From contig OY754332.1 of NCBI GenBank assembly GCA_963573305.1, positions 53,605,559-53,669,558 of the forward strand: a stretch of 64,000 bases of DNA. The letters are read 5' to 3'. Made by a program: the position numbers and the translations under genes. This document shows, in pieces, positions 36,458 through 48,003 of this stretch. The notes under the pieces are model-generated. The model saw only the letters and a program-made list of their open reading frames with translations. It was not told the DNA's origin and did no database searches. This DNA comes from Pyrrhosoma nymphula. Taxonomy: Eukaryota > Arthropoda > Insecta > Odonata > Coenagrionidae. Within the stretch, counting starts at the first letter, position 1, and the number at the start of each line of letters is the position of its first letter.

Positions 36458-36773
36458 GTTAGATTAGATTAGATTGTTGTTGGGGGGGCCTTCGTCAGGA
36501 GCCCGGGCACTTAGACCTTTCTTGGTCCATTGTGCCAACCCCATGCCTGTCTGCCACTTGCAGACAGGGGACAAGAGCACCTCGGTAGTGGTATGGAGGA
36601 TTGGCCTCCCCCTGCCTCACCCCAGTACCAGGTATAGAGGATGTCCTCCCTCCAACCGGCCCGGTTTGGCCTGGCCTGGCCTCTCAGGCCTGCCGGTATA
36701 GGTATGGAGGGAGTATCATCTCTCCATCCATGCCTGGTTGAGGTATGGAGGAGGGTCACCCATCCAACCACAA
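36458..36773 (-). mobile_element. 5S rRNA-derived SINE with 11-bp target duplication
   Basis: Flanked by TACGAGAGGAA (36447-36457, 36774-36784). On the minus strand it contains GGTTGGATGGGTGACCC, extra GGTATGGAGG-rich sequence, then the TGTCTGC..GGCAGACAG hairpin, GGCACAATGGACCAAGAAAG, and a (TCTAA)n tail. It is inserted in the LINE endonuclease region. Confidence 0.85.
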
Positions 36774-37182
36774 TACGAGAGGAAACAAAGTGTTAGACCT
36801 TTTAGCTGTCGGCCACCCTGCAATGATGAAACATATAGATATACTCAAAGGCATTAGTGATCATAAAGAAATTTTTGCAATCTTATAAACAGCAGTCGAG
36901 TCCACAGTAAAACCTAAACGTTAAGTCTACTTATTTGAAAAATGTGATTTCATTAAATATGGAGGGACACTAGAAACTTCATTCATGGAATTTGTAGCAA
37001 CTACAAAACATGAAAGGACCGAAGTATCAAGGAGATATTTTTTGTAATTCTATGCAAAGGAATCGATGAATATATTCCGCACAAACTCAAATGTGAGAGT
37101 AAAGAGCCTCATTGGTATAATTGCAAAATAAGGCAGGAGCTCAGGAGACCGAGGCAATTGCACAACTTATTCAACAACTCTA

Positions 37183-39158
37183 CAGTGTGTCCTCGTTTAA
37201 CGTTGTCCCATTTAACGTTGTTTCGCGATAACGTTGTCCAACAATTAAAACCCTAAATCGTTCAACGTCGTCAGTGCTTCGCGATAACGTTGTTCAAATT
37301 TTGCGCAACCAAAAAAAAATGAATAACGAATAGGAATTTGGCGCATCTGATGCGTAATTTCCATTAGGCGGAAAAGTTTGACGTTAACTCCTCATAGCGT
37401 GTGTCAAAAGTTCACCTGAGCGAATAATTATTGCGTTATTTTGTTTCATAACTGTATGTTTGCTTATTATTTACTACGCTATAATTGGGGGGCAAAGCAT
37501 CGGGTGATTTAAAACTCAAACCAACGTTAGTGTACCATCTTGAATTGCATGGTATTAATAATACCATGTCAGAATGGTAGATCCAAAGGCAGATATCTAC
37601 GGGAAAAAATACCTGAAAATCCCATGCCGCCATAAGGTAGAACTGGTGGAAGAAAAAGTTGATTTACTGCTGTTTGAGGTGAATCGAAAACGTTTTTTCG
37701 TGTTTAATTAGTGTGTAAGAGGACGTTTTCTAAACCCTCCATGATGCAGTAAATCGTCGAGGGTGATACTGTTCCTAAAACATTGTTACGAAATAACAAA
37801 AATTTTGTACACAGCACCGAGTTTCCCTAGTTCACTCAATATTTTAATTGATATCCTACGTCTTCGCGATCGCAGCGAGCGAAATTTTTGCCCTCACTGC
37901 ATTCGCATGCGCACGCTCCCGCAGTGAAGAACCAAAATTTCTATTTACTCAGAGGGAAGCCGGTGCTAACAGCACTAAATATCAGAAATATAGGAGGGAA
38001 ACCTGGTGCTTATTCTTTTAAAAATGCCTTTTCAGTTTGTTTTATCTAAGATATGAAGATCTCTAACTAGTGAAATCATCTGTTCGACTGCCCGCGTAAT
38101 TAAAATACGCCGTGGTATTTGTATCATAGCGTCCAGTCTGGGAGAAAATTAATTTCACCTGCTTCCTGATCACCTTATACCACCTATTTCACTTATATTG
38201 CTACGCTACATATGCGCATTTACCTTTCGTTTGCTTCATAAATCCTTTTTCTTTCGTAAACTATTCACTTAAACCTTTGATGTGAATCTACTTCTGTACG
38301 CCATATTTGAAATACTGACCTTTTCCTCCTAGTTCCCTCAGATGGCGTAGCGGTCGAGCAGTGTCTTCATTTTCTATACCCACCGCCCATGACTTTTCCC
38401 GCCTTCAACTTAAAACTATTCCCGCTTTTTGACGGCTTTATCACACTCAGGAGGGACGGGTAACCTCTCGGAGCTACCCTATAATCTTTGGAGGTACTTC
38501 ATTCCACTGCCTCCATACGGAACTTTCATCACCAACTCGCCCCTCACCGTAATTTTACGCAAACCAATCACCATTGGGATGGGTTGGTTTAAAAGGGTAT
38601 TCGGGAAAATAAATCATAACTATCCGCCAAATAACCTATTTTTCCGTTCAGAAATGGCCTTCTCGACGCCGCGTACTGTCCCACCTTAGCACCCCTGTTT
38701 CACTCCACAGACACGCAACGTTGTTGGAGAGGGGGGGGGGGGGGGGGTTGGGTAAGGCCATATTTCAGACGTGAAATTATTCCGTATCCCTCTACCGGGG
38801 CTTCCAAAAATCTCGCAATATGGCGTCAAAATATCACAAAAAATACGCGAATTTGGTCATTTTCAATCTTTATTTTCTCCAAATCGAAGAATCTCACGCC
38901 TTTTTTTCTTATATTTAATAAATACGCATTCCTTTCACTTTCCTTTCCCATTCGTCGAATACCCCTCACTTTTCTACTAATCTCACACAAGAATTTCTCC
39001 CAGACTGGACACTATGATACCTTTACCATTGCTGAGTTTGGAACCGATTTTAATTTTTTACATTGTTTCTTATGGAAAATACTGCATCGTTTAACGTTGT
39101 TTCGCTTAACGTCTACTTTTTCAGGAACGAGTTAACAACGTTAAACGAGGACACACTG
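37183..39158. mobile_element. family E TA-inserting element, copy 2, itself interrupted
   Basis: Ends CAGTGTGTCCTCGTTTAACG and the inverse, flanked by TA on both sides (37181-37182, 39159-39160). Runs opposite to 10163-11551 and aligns with it over both outer segments, but holds a 900-bp element (38121-39020) instead of part of the shared interior. No transposase was seen. Confidence 0.88.
38121..39020. mobile_element. nested element with CATAG(C/T)GTCCAGTCTGGGAG inverted ends
   Basis: GTATCATAGCGTCCAGTCTG at the left and its inverse at 39001-39020 (CAGACTGGACACTATGATAC, one mismatch) delimit about 900 bp. The interior includes a G run at 38730-38750 and sequence related to family D (CAAACCAATCACC, TTTAAAAGGGTA). 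The target duplication is obscured by the palindromic ends. Confidence 0.75.
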
Positions 39159-39295
39159 TATAGAGTTAGGTAACAAAGCGACGGAACTTGGGGCAAGAGA
39201 AGTTTAAGTTGCCCAACTCTCAAAAACAAGGAAAATAATGCGAAACTTAAAGAATTAAATACTACGTGATTTACTAGATGAAAACCCCTAGTCAT

Positions 39296-39395
39296 TCTGG
39301 TAGGGATGAGTCTATTCCGCTTTTTTTTTATTCCGATACTTTCAAATCGATTCCCGATTCTCGATTCCGATTGCATCGATTCTTATTCCTAATAA
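39296..39395. mobile_element. hAT-like terminus with CGATTCC repeats
   Basis: TAGGGATGAGTC at about 39302 precedes clustered ATTCCGAT, CGATTCCCGATTCTCGATTC motifs. A TAGGGATG end with sub-terminal repeats suggests a hAT element end. No partner was found. Confidence 0.35.
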
Positions 39396-39750
39396 CAGGT
39401 GGGATATTGATATACTAGTAGCCTACGACTATTATTTAAATTCAAGTACTGGCTGGATTAAAATAACAAAGACAATTAAGTCACTGAAAAAGTGTATTTA
39501 ATGACAAATAGCAAAATATCCTCAGCTGATAGTCTGTTTAAAATAGGGTAAAACCTTTATTTTACGCAGTTGGAGGGACCTAAATAAAAGCACTGTGTAA
39601 AATCAAGACTTTATGAAGAGGTGACAGCAATGCAAGGTGTCTAGTCATTTAGGATGTATCTTACATTTTATTTTTTATAAACCTTGTCATATATATTATT
39701 TTAAGCTATGAATAAGGTATATTTAAACAGAATTTCTGAAAAAATCATTC

Positions 39751-39820
39751 GCATGGACTGGGATTCGAACCCAGACCCCCCGATTTCGTGCCGAGTGCTC
39801 TCCAGTTAAGCTACCCAGGC
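39751..39820 (-). repeat. tRNA-like unit, copy 1
   Basis: The minus-strand 70-mer folds as a cloverleaf: D stem GCTT/GAGC, TTCGAAT T-loop in a CTGGG/CCCAG stem, and an acceptor pairing apart from mismatch near the 3' end (TCCATGC). Box A (TAGCTTAACTGG) and box B (GGTTCGAATCC) are intact. Position 33 is not U, so a working tRNA is unlikely. Confidence 0.7.
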
Positions 39821-40073
39821 GTCATCTCTCACTGTGAATTATATGGAGGCTTTAAGGAGCGAGATGTCTTCACAGGTACCGTGCATACAATGCCAAAGTA
39901 CCCGTGTGCGAACGCTAAGCGCTACTGTCCACGAGATAAAGCCAAACTTTAAACACAAAGGTGTTTACTTTGACAAATTCAAAGAACTGCGGAACTGGCC
40001 ACGCAGTAACTTTAACGGAGTCACCCGCTAGTGGTCACACAATTGTGTGAAATTCACGGTGAAAAAATAATTC

Positions 40074-40143
40074 GCCTGGACTGGGATTCGAACCCAGACC
40101 CCCCGATTTCGCGCCGAGTGCTCTCCAGTTAAGCTACCCAGGC
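40074..40143 (-). repeat. tRNA-like unit, copy 2
   Basis: Same as the unit 323 bp to the left, with a complete 7-bp acceptor stem (GCCTGGG with TCCAGGC). The 7-nt anticodon loop reads CGCGAAA, nominal anticodon CGA, but U33 is replaced by G. It shares about 9 nt upstream and 14 nt downstream with copy 1 beyond the cloverleaf, so the repeat unit is about 93 bp. Best read as the head of a tRNA-derived SINE or a dimeric SINE. Confidence 0.7.
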
Positions 40144-40583
40144 GTCATCTCTTTGTTAGAGCACTGTTTTGTGCAAGAGTGTTTTAACATTCTGAGTAAG
40201 GGATCAGTGAGCATTGCTCATTCTAAATGAGCCCATTCCAGATAATGAGCTAATTTTCTGGTATAAATGCCTATCGTGAGATGAGCAGTTATAATGGAAA
40301 TGTCGAAGGAGTAGGGCAGCTGTCATAAGCCATGTAAACAGCCAGTTAGGATGTTAGAAATTTTAATTAAATGTCTTATCAAGAAATTTTGGCCAAATCA
40401 AGGAATTCCACAATCATTGCAAGCTCTCTGTCATCATGGGATGGAGTGGATCTTCAGTAGTATATCTGAAAATATACATTGCAAGTCAGCCCCACTGTTC
40501 ATCTGAGCATGAGGTCACTTTGGATTCTTTATTGAAACAGAAGACCATTTTTTTAAACACTTAAAAAAAAACATTTTTTTCTT

Positions 40584-41380
40584 TTAACCCTTCAGCTATG
40601 AACACAGTGTTAACACTGTGCTGATTTTCTTCTCACGTGAATGAATGCTATTTATAAATGGCATAAATTTTCCATCACAAGAGAATGCAACAAAGTTAAC
40701 ACAGCATTGCAACCAAGCAAGATGCAAGAAAAAAGGTCCCAGGTGTCATTTGGGACCCAACTCTGATGGAAGCGAGACCTTTTCCAGGCCAGGCAGGGGA
40801 ACCCCTCTACCCTTACTCTCAGTGACAGCCCCACTCAAGGTATGTGGCCGCGGTCAACTATTTGTTTTTGCAGTGGATACTTTAAAGAACTGTTGGTTGC
40901 TTACTCAGAAAATATATGCTCCCAAGTGCTTTCCCTATGTTCAAATGATCATTTACAAATTTAAAATGGAACTCTAATGTTGTTTTTAGCCAAGTTGTTG
41001 GGAGCATCCTTAACAAAGAATTTTGTTAATAATTACCATAGAGTTCTGTCTTAAGTATGAAAATACACAGCAAAACATAAGTAGTACACTTCTGAGTTTA
41101 TTTTCCGAGCATGGAAGAAATGTTTTGTCAAACCACTGCGTAAATTAATAGTTGACCATGGACATGGGATAGCACTGAAGCAAAAGGCTGAGATTACCTC
41201 CACCCAGCAACCGAGGAAAGGGTTGTGTTCGGAAAGCTTGGATCCCAAAATGGAAAAAACTGTATACCTGTGTGATTCCTTATTATGAAAGAGTTCCGTA
41301 CAGAGTAGAGTAAAATGCTCACAGTACTTGTGACAGGGAAAGCATTTCCCCTTAACAAGGCTCCAGTGCAAAAGGGTTAA
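40584..41380. mobile_element. possible piggyBac-type MITE with TTAACCCTT ends
   Basis: TTAACCCTTCAGC on the left and GCAAAAGGGTTAA on the right enclose about 800 bp, each end starting at TTAA. Inverted match is only about 9 bp, so this is tentative. Frames inside show no transposase motif. Confidence 0.4.
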
Positions 41381-44300
41381 TTAATGTTTATGATTTTAAA
41401 TGACTTGGGCAGAATCAGTACACTTATACAAATGTGGGAAAATGCATCAAAATAGTTGAATTCAATATTCTTTTTGCAAGAAATTACCCTGTTTCTCACC
41501 ATGGCACATTAAACTTTATAAAGTTATGCTTTCATTCTTGGCATCTGATCTTACTGTTCCTCAGTCAGTCACCTCTTCTTGCAATCATTTAGGCATCTAA
41601 ATATGTTATTTGATGTGGCTCATTCTATGTTGGTCATTTATTCCACAATTTTTTTGTTTCAGGACTGAATCTTTTCGTCTGTGGTTCTTTCCATCTGTTT
41701 GTTTTTCATCTTTTTTTAACATAAAAATCCATGGATTTCAAATCTTGTATATTATATCAGTGCTTCTGTCCAAATCACTTGAAGTGAGAAATGTGCTCCA
41801 CGCATAGGTTTTGATGAATTATTTTCTCACTTCCAGGCTTGTGTATTTACCTGCTGGCAAACTTTCCTTCAGGTAGAATGTCTTCTTTGCCTCTGCTCAC
41901 TTTACCTTCTTGCTTCACCCATCACTGGTGGTCCTTCTTTCAGGTAAACAAAAAGTTCTTCCATTTGATCTATTCTTTTCTTATCTTAATGCTAACTTCG
42001 AGCCATTTTCTGTGGGACATTATTTAAATTGTCCTTATTACTCTCCTACTTACACTTTTTCAAACTCTTTTCCCGTGAAGCAATTGTCTTCTTTAGTTTT
42101 CTCTTTATACAAACATGTCCATGCAGTTAGAATGAAATAGAAGATAATATATTTCTCTTTATAAATAGGCTCCAACATTTTTTTTTAAGTAAATAGAATG
42201 CAACATTTGCATTGGTTTCTTATCAAGGATCATTTGTGAAAATGCAAGTTAGTCATTGCACTATGCCTTTTCTCATCTTTAACTTTTTTCTACTTCTGGT
42301 TATTCTCATTTTATTTTAACCCACTTGAAGGCTTTGGCTGGAGAGACATACTTTGCTGGAAAGTGACCTTTGCCGTAGTATTTGTGAAACTTTTTGCCTT
42401 TTTAGGATATCCCTTTTTCTTAAAGATATTTAGTGTCCTGTTCCAGTCTGTATTATTAGCTGCATCTTCCAATTCTATGAAGCAATCAGTGTCAGTTGAT
42501 CCTCATTTGCTTCCTCTATAGTCTGAAAGTCAAGAAAATTTTCAATTCCTCTTTATAGCCTAGAGTTAACCAAGTCCTGATTCATTTCCATATTGTTTCA
42601 CCTTCTATTTAATCCTTGTTTTGATTAGTCTTGGCAAGATCCTTGGTGCTTGTGTTTTTCAGCTCTTATAAATTTTCCCTTTTTGTGAGCCTTCTTCATA
42701 GTTCATTGAAGTTTTCTGTTCATAACAACAAAGACTGAGTTGGATTTACTCTGAGAACTCTCTGGCACTGTGGGAATATGAACACTATGAATGAGAAGCT
42801 AGGACTCCAGCACCACACTAACCTGAGTCACATGCTCACAGTGTATAGAACCTTAAAACACATTTATAATATAAACTTTACTTGAATGAAACATACAAAT
42901 ATGAATGAGGAAATCATGAACATGATAATGAGAGTAATGGAAGGGACCAATGGAATTGCAAATAGGAGGACGAGGAATCTTGGATCCCTGTTTATGTGAT
43001 TTGGAAAATTGCGGATCAGGAATATTGGTTGTGAGAGAAGTATGTATGCTGCAGGAATTAAATAAAAGACTTTGAGCGAGTAAAAAACATGGCTAAGTAA
43101 ATGTTTTAAGTGGAAGGAGCAGTGTCATACAGATAAAATCCAGAGGCATACACCCTTGACAGCTAAGTGAAGGAATAATAAGGTAGTAATAAAGGGGTGG
43201 GACACCAACTATTAGAAGAGGAGTTATTTATAAAGCAGAAGTATTGGAAAAACAAAGTGAAAAAGTTAAGGAAAGATGTGCCCTATGGGCCAAGCTTTGC
43301 ATAAATTTAGAATGGGAGTGTGGCATGGACAGGGATAACCTTTGCTTAGGAGTTGTAGAAAATTAGCTTGTGAGGCAGAAAAAGTTCTTTGGGATTGAAA
43401 TCAGATGAAGCTGCTGGAATTGACTTTGTATCTGCAGGATCATCATCTAGAGTAGGAAAAACATGAAAGTTTAAAATTTTGAGCTTCTCTTGAGCATTTT
43501 ACAAATTAGTGCAACCATGTTCTTTTTTTTATAAAGCCTAAAAGAATATTTTGGCTTAATCTAATTGGCAGACATTATTGTACCTTCTGTGTATCTGGTC
43601 AGCTTAGCTTTTTCAATTGCGGACAAAGATGCTGTTTTTTTATCCCTCTACTGATACTCGGTTAAGTATTGTGATTAAATATACCAGCAGTTGATACATG
43701 TCAGCTCTCAAAGCTCAAATTATGTTGGCTTTAATGGGCTGTATCTTATAACTACAAGAATTTTGAGGTATGCATCACCAGTTGTATAGACATTACAGTG
43801 TTGAGTGATACCTCTTACAAGGGAGTGCTCTCAAACTTTGGCCTACATATTTCAGGGGCAGGTACGATTGCAACCTTAGAAGTGAACTTTAGGAATACTG
43901 TGAAACTTCCCGGAAAGTGGCTTCTCTCAACACGAATTCAAATTTATGCATTTTCAAAATATGTACCAAACTTTTCCAAGCTCGGTATGTGATTCACTTT
44001 TACACAGAACTCTTGAACTTTTCAATCTGCTTGGTAATTAAACATTTTGTATGCAGCAAAAGGTACTGCTGTAATTGTTAATCATTCTTTTCTGTAATAA
44101 TTATATGCAAACACATAATGTGAATGTGAAAAAAATGCCCGAAAGGTGTATTTTTTTATCTATTGAGGAATAAAACAGTCTTATTTCCAGAACGTTAATG
44201 ATTCCTCCAATGTGGAGTCACACAATGTGGTGTAATTTTAGAATGTAACCCCATATTTGACAAAGTTTCGCTGTGCCTAGGGGTGGAAAGATGCGAGTAT

Positions 44301-45600
44301 GGAAGGGTAGGTGCAGATGAAGGGAAATGTGGTGTAAAAGTGACGTTTAATGGATTGAATGGGCTTGCGACTATCCAAGAGAGTGGGACCACTAGTCTCC
44401 TGCTCTCTTCCAATTCCAGAGGAAAGAATGCCTTCTGGAAACAAGTGGGCGATTCCTCTATGAACTGAGCTGGAGGAAGGGTGAATTGAAGATGAGCCAA
44501 ATAAATGAGCAGGAAGCCTCAATACCTGATTATGATGAAGTTTGCTGAATGTCTAGTGTGAACCATGGCATCAGACTTGTATGATGGACACGGGCTCGGT
44601 CACCCAATGGCAGTACACTAATGGAAGAAGCAGCAAAAAATCCTGCATCATATTTTTGTAGCAAATTACTTTATATGTATTACATTCACTTTAAACACTT
44701 ACTTTTAACGTAAATATAAATTTTATCATAAATAAAAACAGTATCATTGCAATTTAGTACAATAACTATGTACTATGTAATTTTAAGCCCGTTTTAAATG
44801 CTGGCATGCCACTGATTATCAAAGGACAGTTTGTTGCTGTGGCTAATAATGAGACAGGCTCTTGTAATTCAGTGTGATCTTCCTAATTATGTACAGCTAG
44901 TGAGTCTCATCCTTGCTGCTTGCCACTGATGGAGAGCACTATGATGAACCACCACTTTGGTAGGTTGGGCTGAACTTGTATTACAAGGAGGGGCTCTTTC
45001 TATGACGACCTACTCAAAGAAATGCTGAGTATAGGGGTGGCATAACTTGGTAACACCTGATTGTGAAGAGCATAATTTCAAGGAGGGGTAAGCATCGAGG
45101 AGAGGTGGGACAAAGGGGCCCAGGGCCCCTCCACAGGTCCCTACAGGATTCCTCCAATACCTTTGCCCACTCATCAATGCTTGATTCACCATCAAAGATC
45201 TCTAACTGTCTGCTGGTGGAACCAAGTTTTGCAATATCAATTAGATTACGGGACGATTTGGGTTCCAAAAACCCTTCTTTCTGGATTACTATCATTTCAG
45301 TTGTTAGAATTTTAACATGAATGAAGTTTAAAACATGACCAGAATTTAGTCCCACTTTACTATGAAAAACTATGTAGTAGTGTGGCTGAAAGTTCTCATT
45401 GTCACTGGAGACAGCACAGGATAGCCACCGCCTTTTGAGCTCATAGCACTAACTTGTATGAATTATTAGTGAAGTTTGTCATGATAGTTTATCAAGTGAG
45501 TAGCACCTACAAGAGCTGAGTAAGTTTGGCCCTTGAATATGTATTCATCATGTGGCATTCCTCTGTGAAGTCAACAAGATATTTTGTTGGTGTGAAGGCT
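41381..45600 (+). other. large unassigned part of intron 3
   Basis: No gene, RNA or repeat family recognised. Many T-rich short frames, and some GC-richer patches near 44260-44540 and 45010-45350 whose frames show no known motif. Confidence 0.45.
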
Positions 45601-45619
45601 TCCACAGTGGCTTGACATA

Positions 45620-46436
45620 CTGGTTCCCATGTTTTCAGGTGCCACGATACTTTATTTATTTATTTAAGTTCACCACAAAAACAGCCACTAGGCCTTTTAC
45701 ATTGGGCATATAAAAATAAATAAATTATTACAAGTAAATTATGCAAAACAAAAAAATGTAGGTTTCAAGAACAGCTAAGTAAATAACATTCATATGGCTA
45801 TCCCATATTCCATAAATCTAGTTGTAAGTGGTAGCATTTTATTGAGGAGGTAAAGATCCTGTTTGGAGAGAAGAGGTCAAGAGAAGGATATTTGCTGGAG
45901 AGGGAGTTAAAAAGGGATGGGATTCGGTGGAAAAGGAACCTTATGGAAACGGATAGGCGGAACTGGGGTGTGTGAAGAAGACTCGTGTTTTGAGTGGTAA
46001 AACATGGGACACGTAGTGAGAAGGATGTAAGGAGTTCAGGTGATCGGAAGGAACCATTTAAGATTTGGTGAAGGAACTTCAAGTCCGAGATTTGTCTGCG
46101 GAGAGTGGGATGCAAAAGACCAAGATATGACTGTATTTTATCATACAAGCAAGGTGCGAGAGGGGGAACGCGGTGACGGACAATGGCTAAAAAAAAATCA
46201 AGGGTGAATGGAGCAGTTTTAGCAAAGTAGGGCAGGCAGTAGACCATATAGGCAAACAGTATTCCAGAATGGGAAGGACACATCCGAGGAACACTGCTTT
46301 ATCAAGTAATGATATTTTATCAAGTTAGTAGCACTGAAGATGCCTCATGCAAAGGAGGAGAATCTGTCATCACCTAAACACTGATGCATGCAGTTGTACC
46401 TGAAAACATGGGAACCAATATATTTTGGTTAGCATG
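45620..46436. mobile_element. Penelope-type terminal inverted pair holding a LINE tail
   Basis: TGGTTCCCATGTTTTCAGGT (45622-45641) recurs inverted as ACCTGAAAACATGGGAACCA at about 46400-46419. The same end sequence marks the element at 46803-48003. Inside the right end, CTGAAGATGCC ... GGAGGAGAAT.TGTC resembles a degraded hammerhead core. A LINE 3' end (45650-46283) lies between. Confidence 0.6.
45650..46283 (-). mobile_element. 5'-truncated LINE, ORF2 C terminus and 3' tail
   Basis: The 161-residue minus-strand frame ends a LINE ORF2: RHRVPPLAPCLYDKIQ..., LRRQISDLKFLHQILNG, FHRIPSLFNSLS. It is followed by about 145 bp of 3' region that ends in AAATAAATAAA, the short-repeat tail of Jockey/CR1-group elements. 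Cut at its 5' end near 46283, as expected from incomplete target-primed reverse transcription. The frame is intact, so it is relatively young. Confidence 0.82.
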
Positions 46437-46802
46437 TTAAAATGAAAGAGGATCTGAAAGCCCATTACCCTCAATGGTTGCCTCCTTCAGGCCAATTGCT
46501 TCGCATAGCCTGTGAGGTAGATGAGGGTCCAGGGATATCTTATCTCCCTTTGACTCTATATTATAAGATAGACCAGTCCCTCTTTTACATCAGGCCACTT
46601 GAAACCAGTTTATTCCTTAGTCATACATAGGATTTCATGGTGGGTCCTGGCCTTCAGGCAGCATTGATTTTATCAATTTGTGGAAACAAGGTATTGACTT
46701 TTTTTATTAAAGGCTCATGAGAAATTAAAGAAAAATTGGTAAAATTGATTGTTATTGAAAAAATATTGTGAAGGTAACTTCATATAAATCATACTTTAAA
46801 TG

Positions 46803-48003
46803 GATCCCATGTTTTCAGGTTCAACTGTGTGTGTCAGCATTAAGATGACAAACATTTTCTCCTCTGTTACAGGAAGCATCTTCAGGTCGAAGTGGAGATG
46901 TTGAACCGTAGCCACATTATAATGGCAGGTTAGTGGAACCTAAATACATGCTCGATTCGGTTCTGCATTTTCATTGGTTAGGGGGTTAAATAGCCTTTTA
47001 CATTTAGTTTCCAATGAATAATACCCATCCTCTCAGTTGAAATTCTCTGGATTCTTTATAATTTCAATGGCCTTGCAAACCACCCATGGGAAGTATCTTC
47101 TTTCCTTCGTGATCACCCTTGTATTTTGCAAATCAACGTAGTGGTCAGGTTCTGACCAGGCGTGTTCGGAGATGTCTTTGAGTCGAAAGCCTTTCTTTTT
47201 CAGTGCTCTCTTGTGTTCTTTGATTCTAACTTGTACTGCTCTGTCTATTTGCCCGATGGAGTCTCTATCAGAAGCACTTCACCTTGTGAATGCCCTCATG
47301 TAGTTGTATTGAGAGGTGATATTTATAATTTGAAAGGATGTCTCCTGTCTTTCTGGCTCCAGTGAACCTGGTTGCTATGTTGTGTTTTTTTTAGGGCTCT
47401 GGGTGTCCTCTCTGACATGCCTGCTACGTAAGGGATGGTAGCATAGGATGTGAGTTTGGCTTGTTCCATCTGCTTGTCTCCTTCTTTGAGGCCCCTCTCT
47501 ATCTCAGAAGTCCTTTTCTGGACCAGCTGTTTGGGGTATCCATTCTTCTCCAAGGCTGCCATCAGGTGCTTCTTTTCATTGGGCAGTGACTCTTGAGTCC
47601 GAGATACAGTGTGCCCGGTGTATGAGGGTGCTGATAAGTGACTCCTTCTGAGATGGATGGTGGTGTGATTTTGCTGAGCAAGACTTACACAAGGGTGATC
47701 ACAACGTGTAGAAGGTACTTCCCAAGAGTGATTAGCGAATCCATTGAAATAATTATGAATCCAGAGAATTTCAACTGGGAGGATAGGTATTATTCACTGG
47801 CAACAACATGGAAAAGGCTATTCAACCCCCTAATCAATGAAAATGCTGAACCGAATTGAGCATGTATTTTGGTTCCACTAACCTGCCATTATAATGTGGC
47901 TACGATCCAGCATCTTCACTTCGACCTGAAGACGCTCCCTGTAACAAAGGAGAAAATGTTTGTCATCTTAACGCTTATGTGCGCAGTTGAACCTGAAAAC
48001 ATG
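46803..48003. mobile_element. Penelope-like element, head-to-head pair with 330-bp inverted arms
   Basis: Arms 46803-47135 and 47675-48003 are inverted copies. Each encodes the Penelope C terminus (plus-strand copy from 47690: RVISESIEIIMNPENFNWED, LATTWKRL). The spacer, on the minus strand, holds the region upstream of the endonuclease (KNGYP, IPYVAGMSER) and a degenerate GIY-YIG endonuclease (IETPSGKQTEQ...SKNTREH). The ends carry CTGAAGA ... GAGAAAATGTTTGTC, a hammerhead-like string. Penelope-like elements are known for a GIY-YIG domain, terminal-repeat variation and hammerhead motifs. Confidence 0.8.

Larger units (their letters stand above)
34960..39260 (+). pseudogene. non-LTR retrotransposon (ORF1 esterase-like and endonuclease) with nested insertions
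   Basis: Plus-strand fragments read: an ORF1-like stretch LRVVAHVGTNDASELG (about 35270), like the VHVGTND block of GDSL/esterase-type LINE ORF1s; then an APE-type endonuclease with NCRSLKDNVQK (35940), ADIVIGTE (35993), EVFPPEYKIHRRE (36045) and IINWET (about 36330). The frame is cut by a SINE (36458-36773) and by the family E element (37183-39158), and continues to about 39260. The arrangement suggests a CR1/L2/Jockey-group LINE; no RT is seen. Heavily mutated. Confidence 0.75.

Noticed and set aside
39751..40143. Two functional tRNA-Ser genes
   Set aside because: U33 is missing in both, the anticodon stem has two G-U pairs, copy 1 has acceptor damage, and the shared flanks indicate a repeat.
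41839..42140. T-rich frames with hydrophobic stretches as membrane proteins
   Set aside because: Hydrophobicity follows from T-rich composition; no splice structure or family motif supports a gene.
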